A stretch of DNA of 7,204 bases. It comes from JAJTFW01 sp964534995. GTDB lineage: Bacteria > Bacteroidota > Bacteroidia > AKYH767-A > OLB10. Both the position numbers and the translations under genes were made by a program. The notes under the pieces are model-generated. The model did not search any database, was not told the DNA's origin, and worked only from the letters and a program-made list of their open reading frames with translations. The stretch is from positions 1 to 7,204 of the forward strand of contig CAZHSC010000119.1 in NCBI GenBank assembly GCA_964534995.1, in the 5' to 3' direction. Positions within the stretch are counted from its first letter, which is position 1. Every line of letters begins with the position of its first letter. Shown piece after piece: positions 6,981 to 7,204 of this stretch.

Positions 6981-6998
6981 ATTTTATTCCATTTTTTT
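6960..6998 (+). terminator. Candidate intrinsic terminator overlapping the regulator stop codon
   Basis: ATGGAA (6960-6965) pairs with TTCCAT (6987-6992). After one C-A mismatch, AAAA (6967-6970) pairs with TTTT (6982-6985). The 11-base loop contains the TGA stop, and a run of seven T (6992-6998) follows. The shape fits an intrinsic terminator, but the stem is AT-rich with only two G-C pairs, so it may be weak. Ribosomes ending at the stop would cover the left arm. Confidence 0.45.
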
Positions 6999-7144
6999 AA
7001 TCTGTCCGCCATGGGCTGACTCCCGGTTGCTCCTGCAGAGAAACTCCTGATGCGTTTTTATTGAATTGAAAGCTGCTGTCCACAGATGATTTTCAGATGT
7101 GACCTCCATTGAGTTTTCAATACCCATTCCCTGGCATGTTCATT

Positions 7145-7190
7145 ACAGGAAAGGGGCTGCTCCTTTACGGAACAACCCCTTTCCTGTGTT
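7145..7190 (+). terminator. Strong hairpin, probable transcription terminator
   Basis: ACAGGAAAGGGG (7145-7156) is perfectly complementary to CCCCTTTCCTGT (7176-7187). The 19-base interval continues the stem with two more short paired blocks (TG/CA and TCC/GGA) separated by mismatches, leaving a 5-base TTTAC loop. The tail GTTATTATT is only moderately T-rich. It lies about 165 bases after the regulator stop and could be the main terminator for the kinase-regulator unit, or act on a converging gene beyond the window. The 140 or so bases between the two terminators show no supported gene. Confidence 0.65.
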
Positions 7191-7204
7191 ATTATTCCTC
7201 TCTT

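Noticed and set aside
6984..7127. 47-codon minus-strand open frame downstream of the regulator
   Set aside because: It has no promoter-like element or recognisable motif and ends inside the candidate terminator behind the regulator gene; best treated as chance.

Overview
The window looks like chromosomal DNA of a member of the Bacteroidota. Four things point there: a propeller-Y_Y_Y sensor kinase of a kind abundant in that phylum, a LuxR/NarL-type regulator ending in the HVHSATEA variant common there, a large secreted Asn/Gly/Thr-rich beta-helix protein, and start codons preceded by A/T-rich sequence without a clear Shine-Dalgarno, with TAnnTTTG-like promoter elements. A finer placement (for example Chitinophagales or Sphingobacteriales) is only a guess.

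Layout. Positions 1-2621, minus strand: the first 873 codons of a large exported right-handed beta-helix protein. It is open without a stop to the window edge, so its C-terminus is missing. Positions 2622-2979: a 358-base divergent intergenic region with one candidate promoter facing the kinase, a perfect 14-bp palindrome just downstream of it, a second interrupted dyad, and an inverted repeat on the beta-helix side. Positions 2980-6153, plus strand: a complete 1057-residue membrane sensor histidine kinase. It has a signal peptide, about 14-15 propeller blades, a Y_Y_Y domain, one transmembrane helix, a HisKA_3 dimerisation/phosphoacceptor domain and a HATPase domain. Positions 6154-6341: a 188-base gap with small hairpins and a promoter-like element almost touching the next start codon. 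Positions 6342-6980, plus strand: the cognate-looking response regulator, a receiver plus a LuxR-type HTH. Positions 6981-7204: two terminator candidates, one overlapping the regulator's stop codon and a longer GC-richer hairpin near the window end; no further gene is supported.

How the parts may work together. The kinase and regulator form an unfused two-component pair. An extracytoplasmic signal read by the propellers would be passed through the membrane to His870, then to Asp54 of the regulator, which would bind DNA. The divergent secreted protein is a natural candidate target because it shares the intergenic region with the kinase, and that region contains two operator-like dyads. This link is inferred from layout only. 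No mobile element, CRISPR array, tRNA or rRNA is seen. The window is best described as a sensor-regulator pair beside a giant repeat surface protein. The least ordinary signals are the intergenic palindromes, the regular ~31-residue protein repeat and the possible leaderless regulator transcript.
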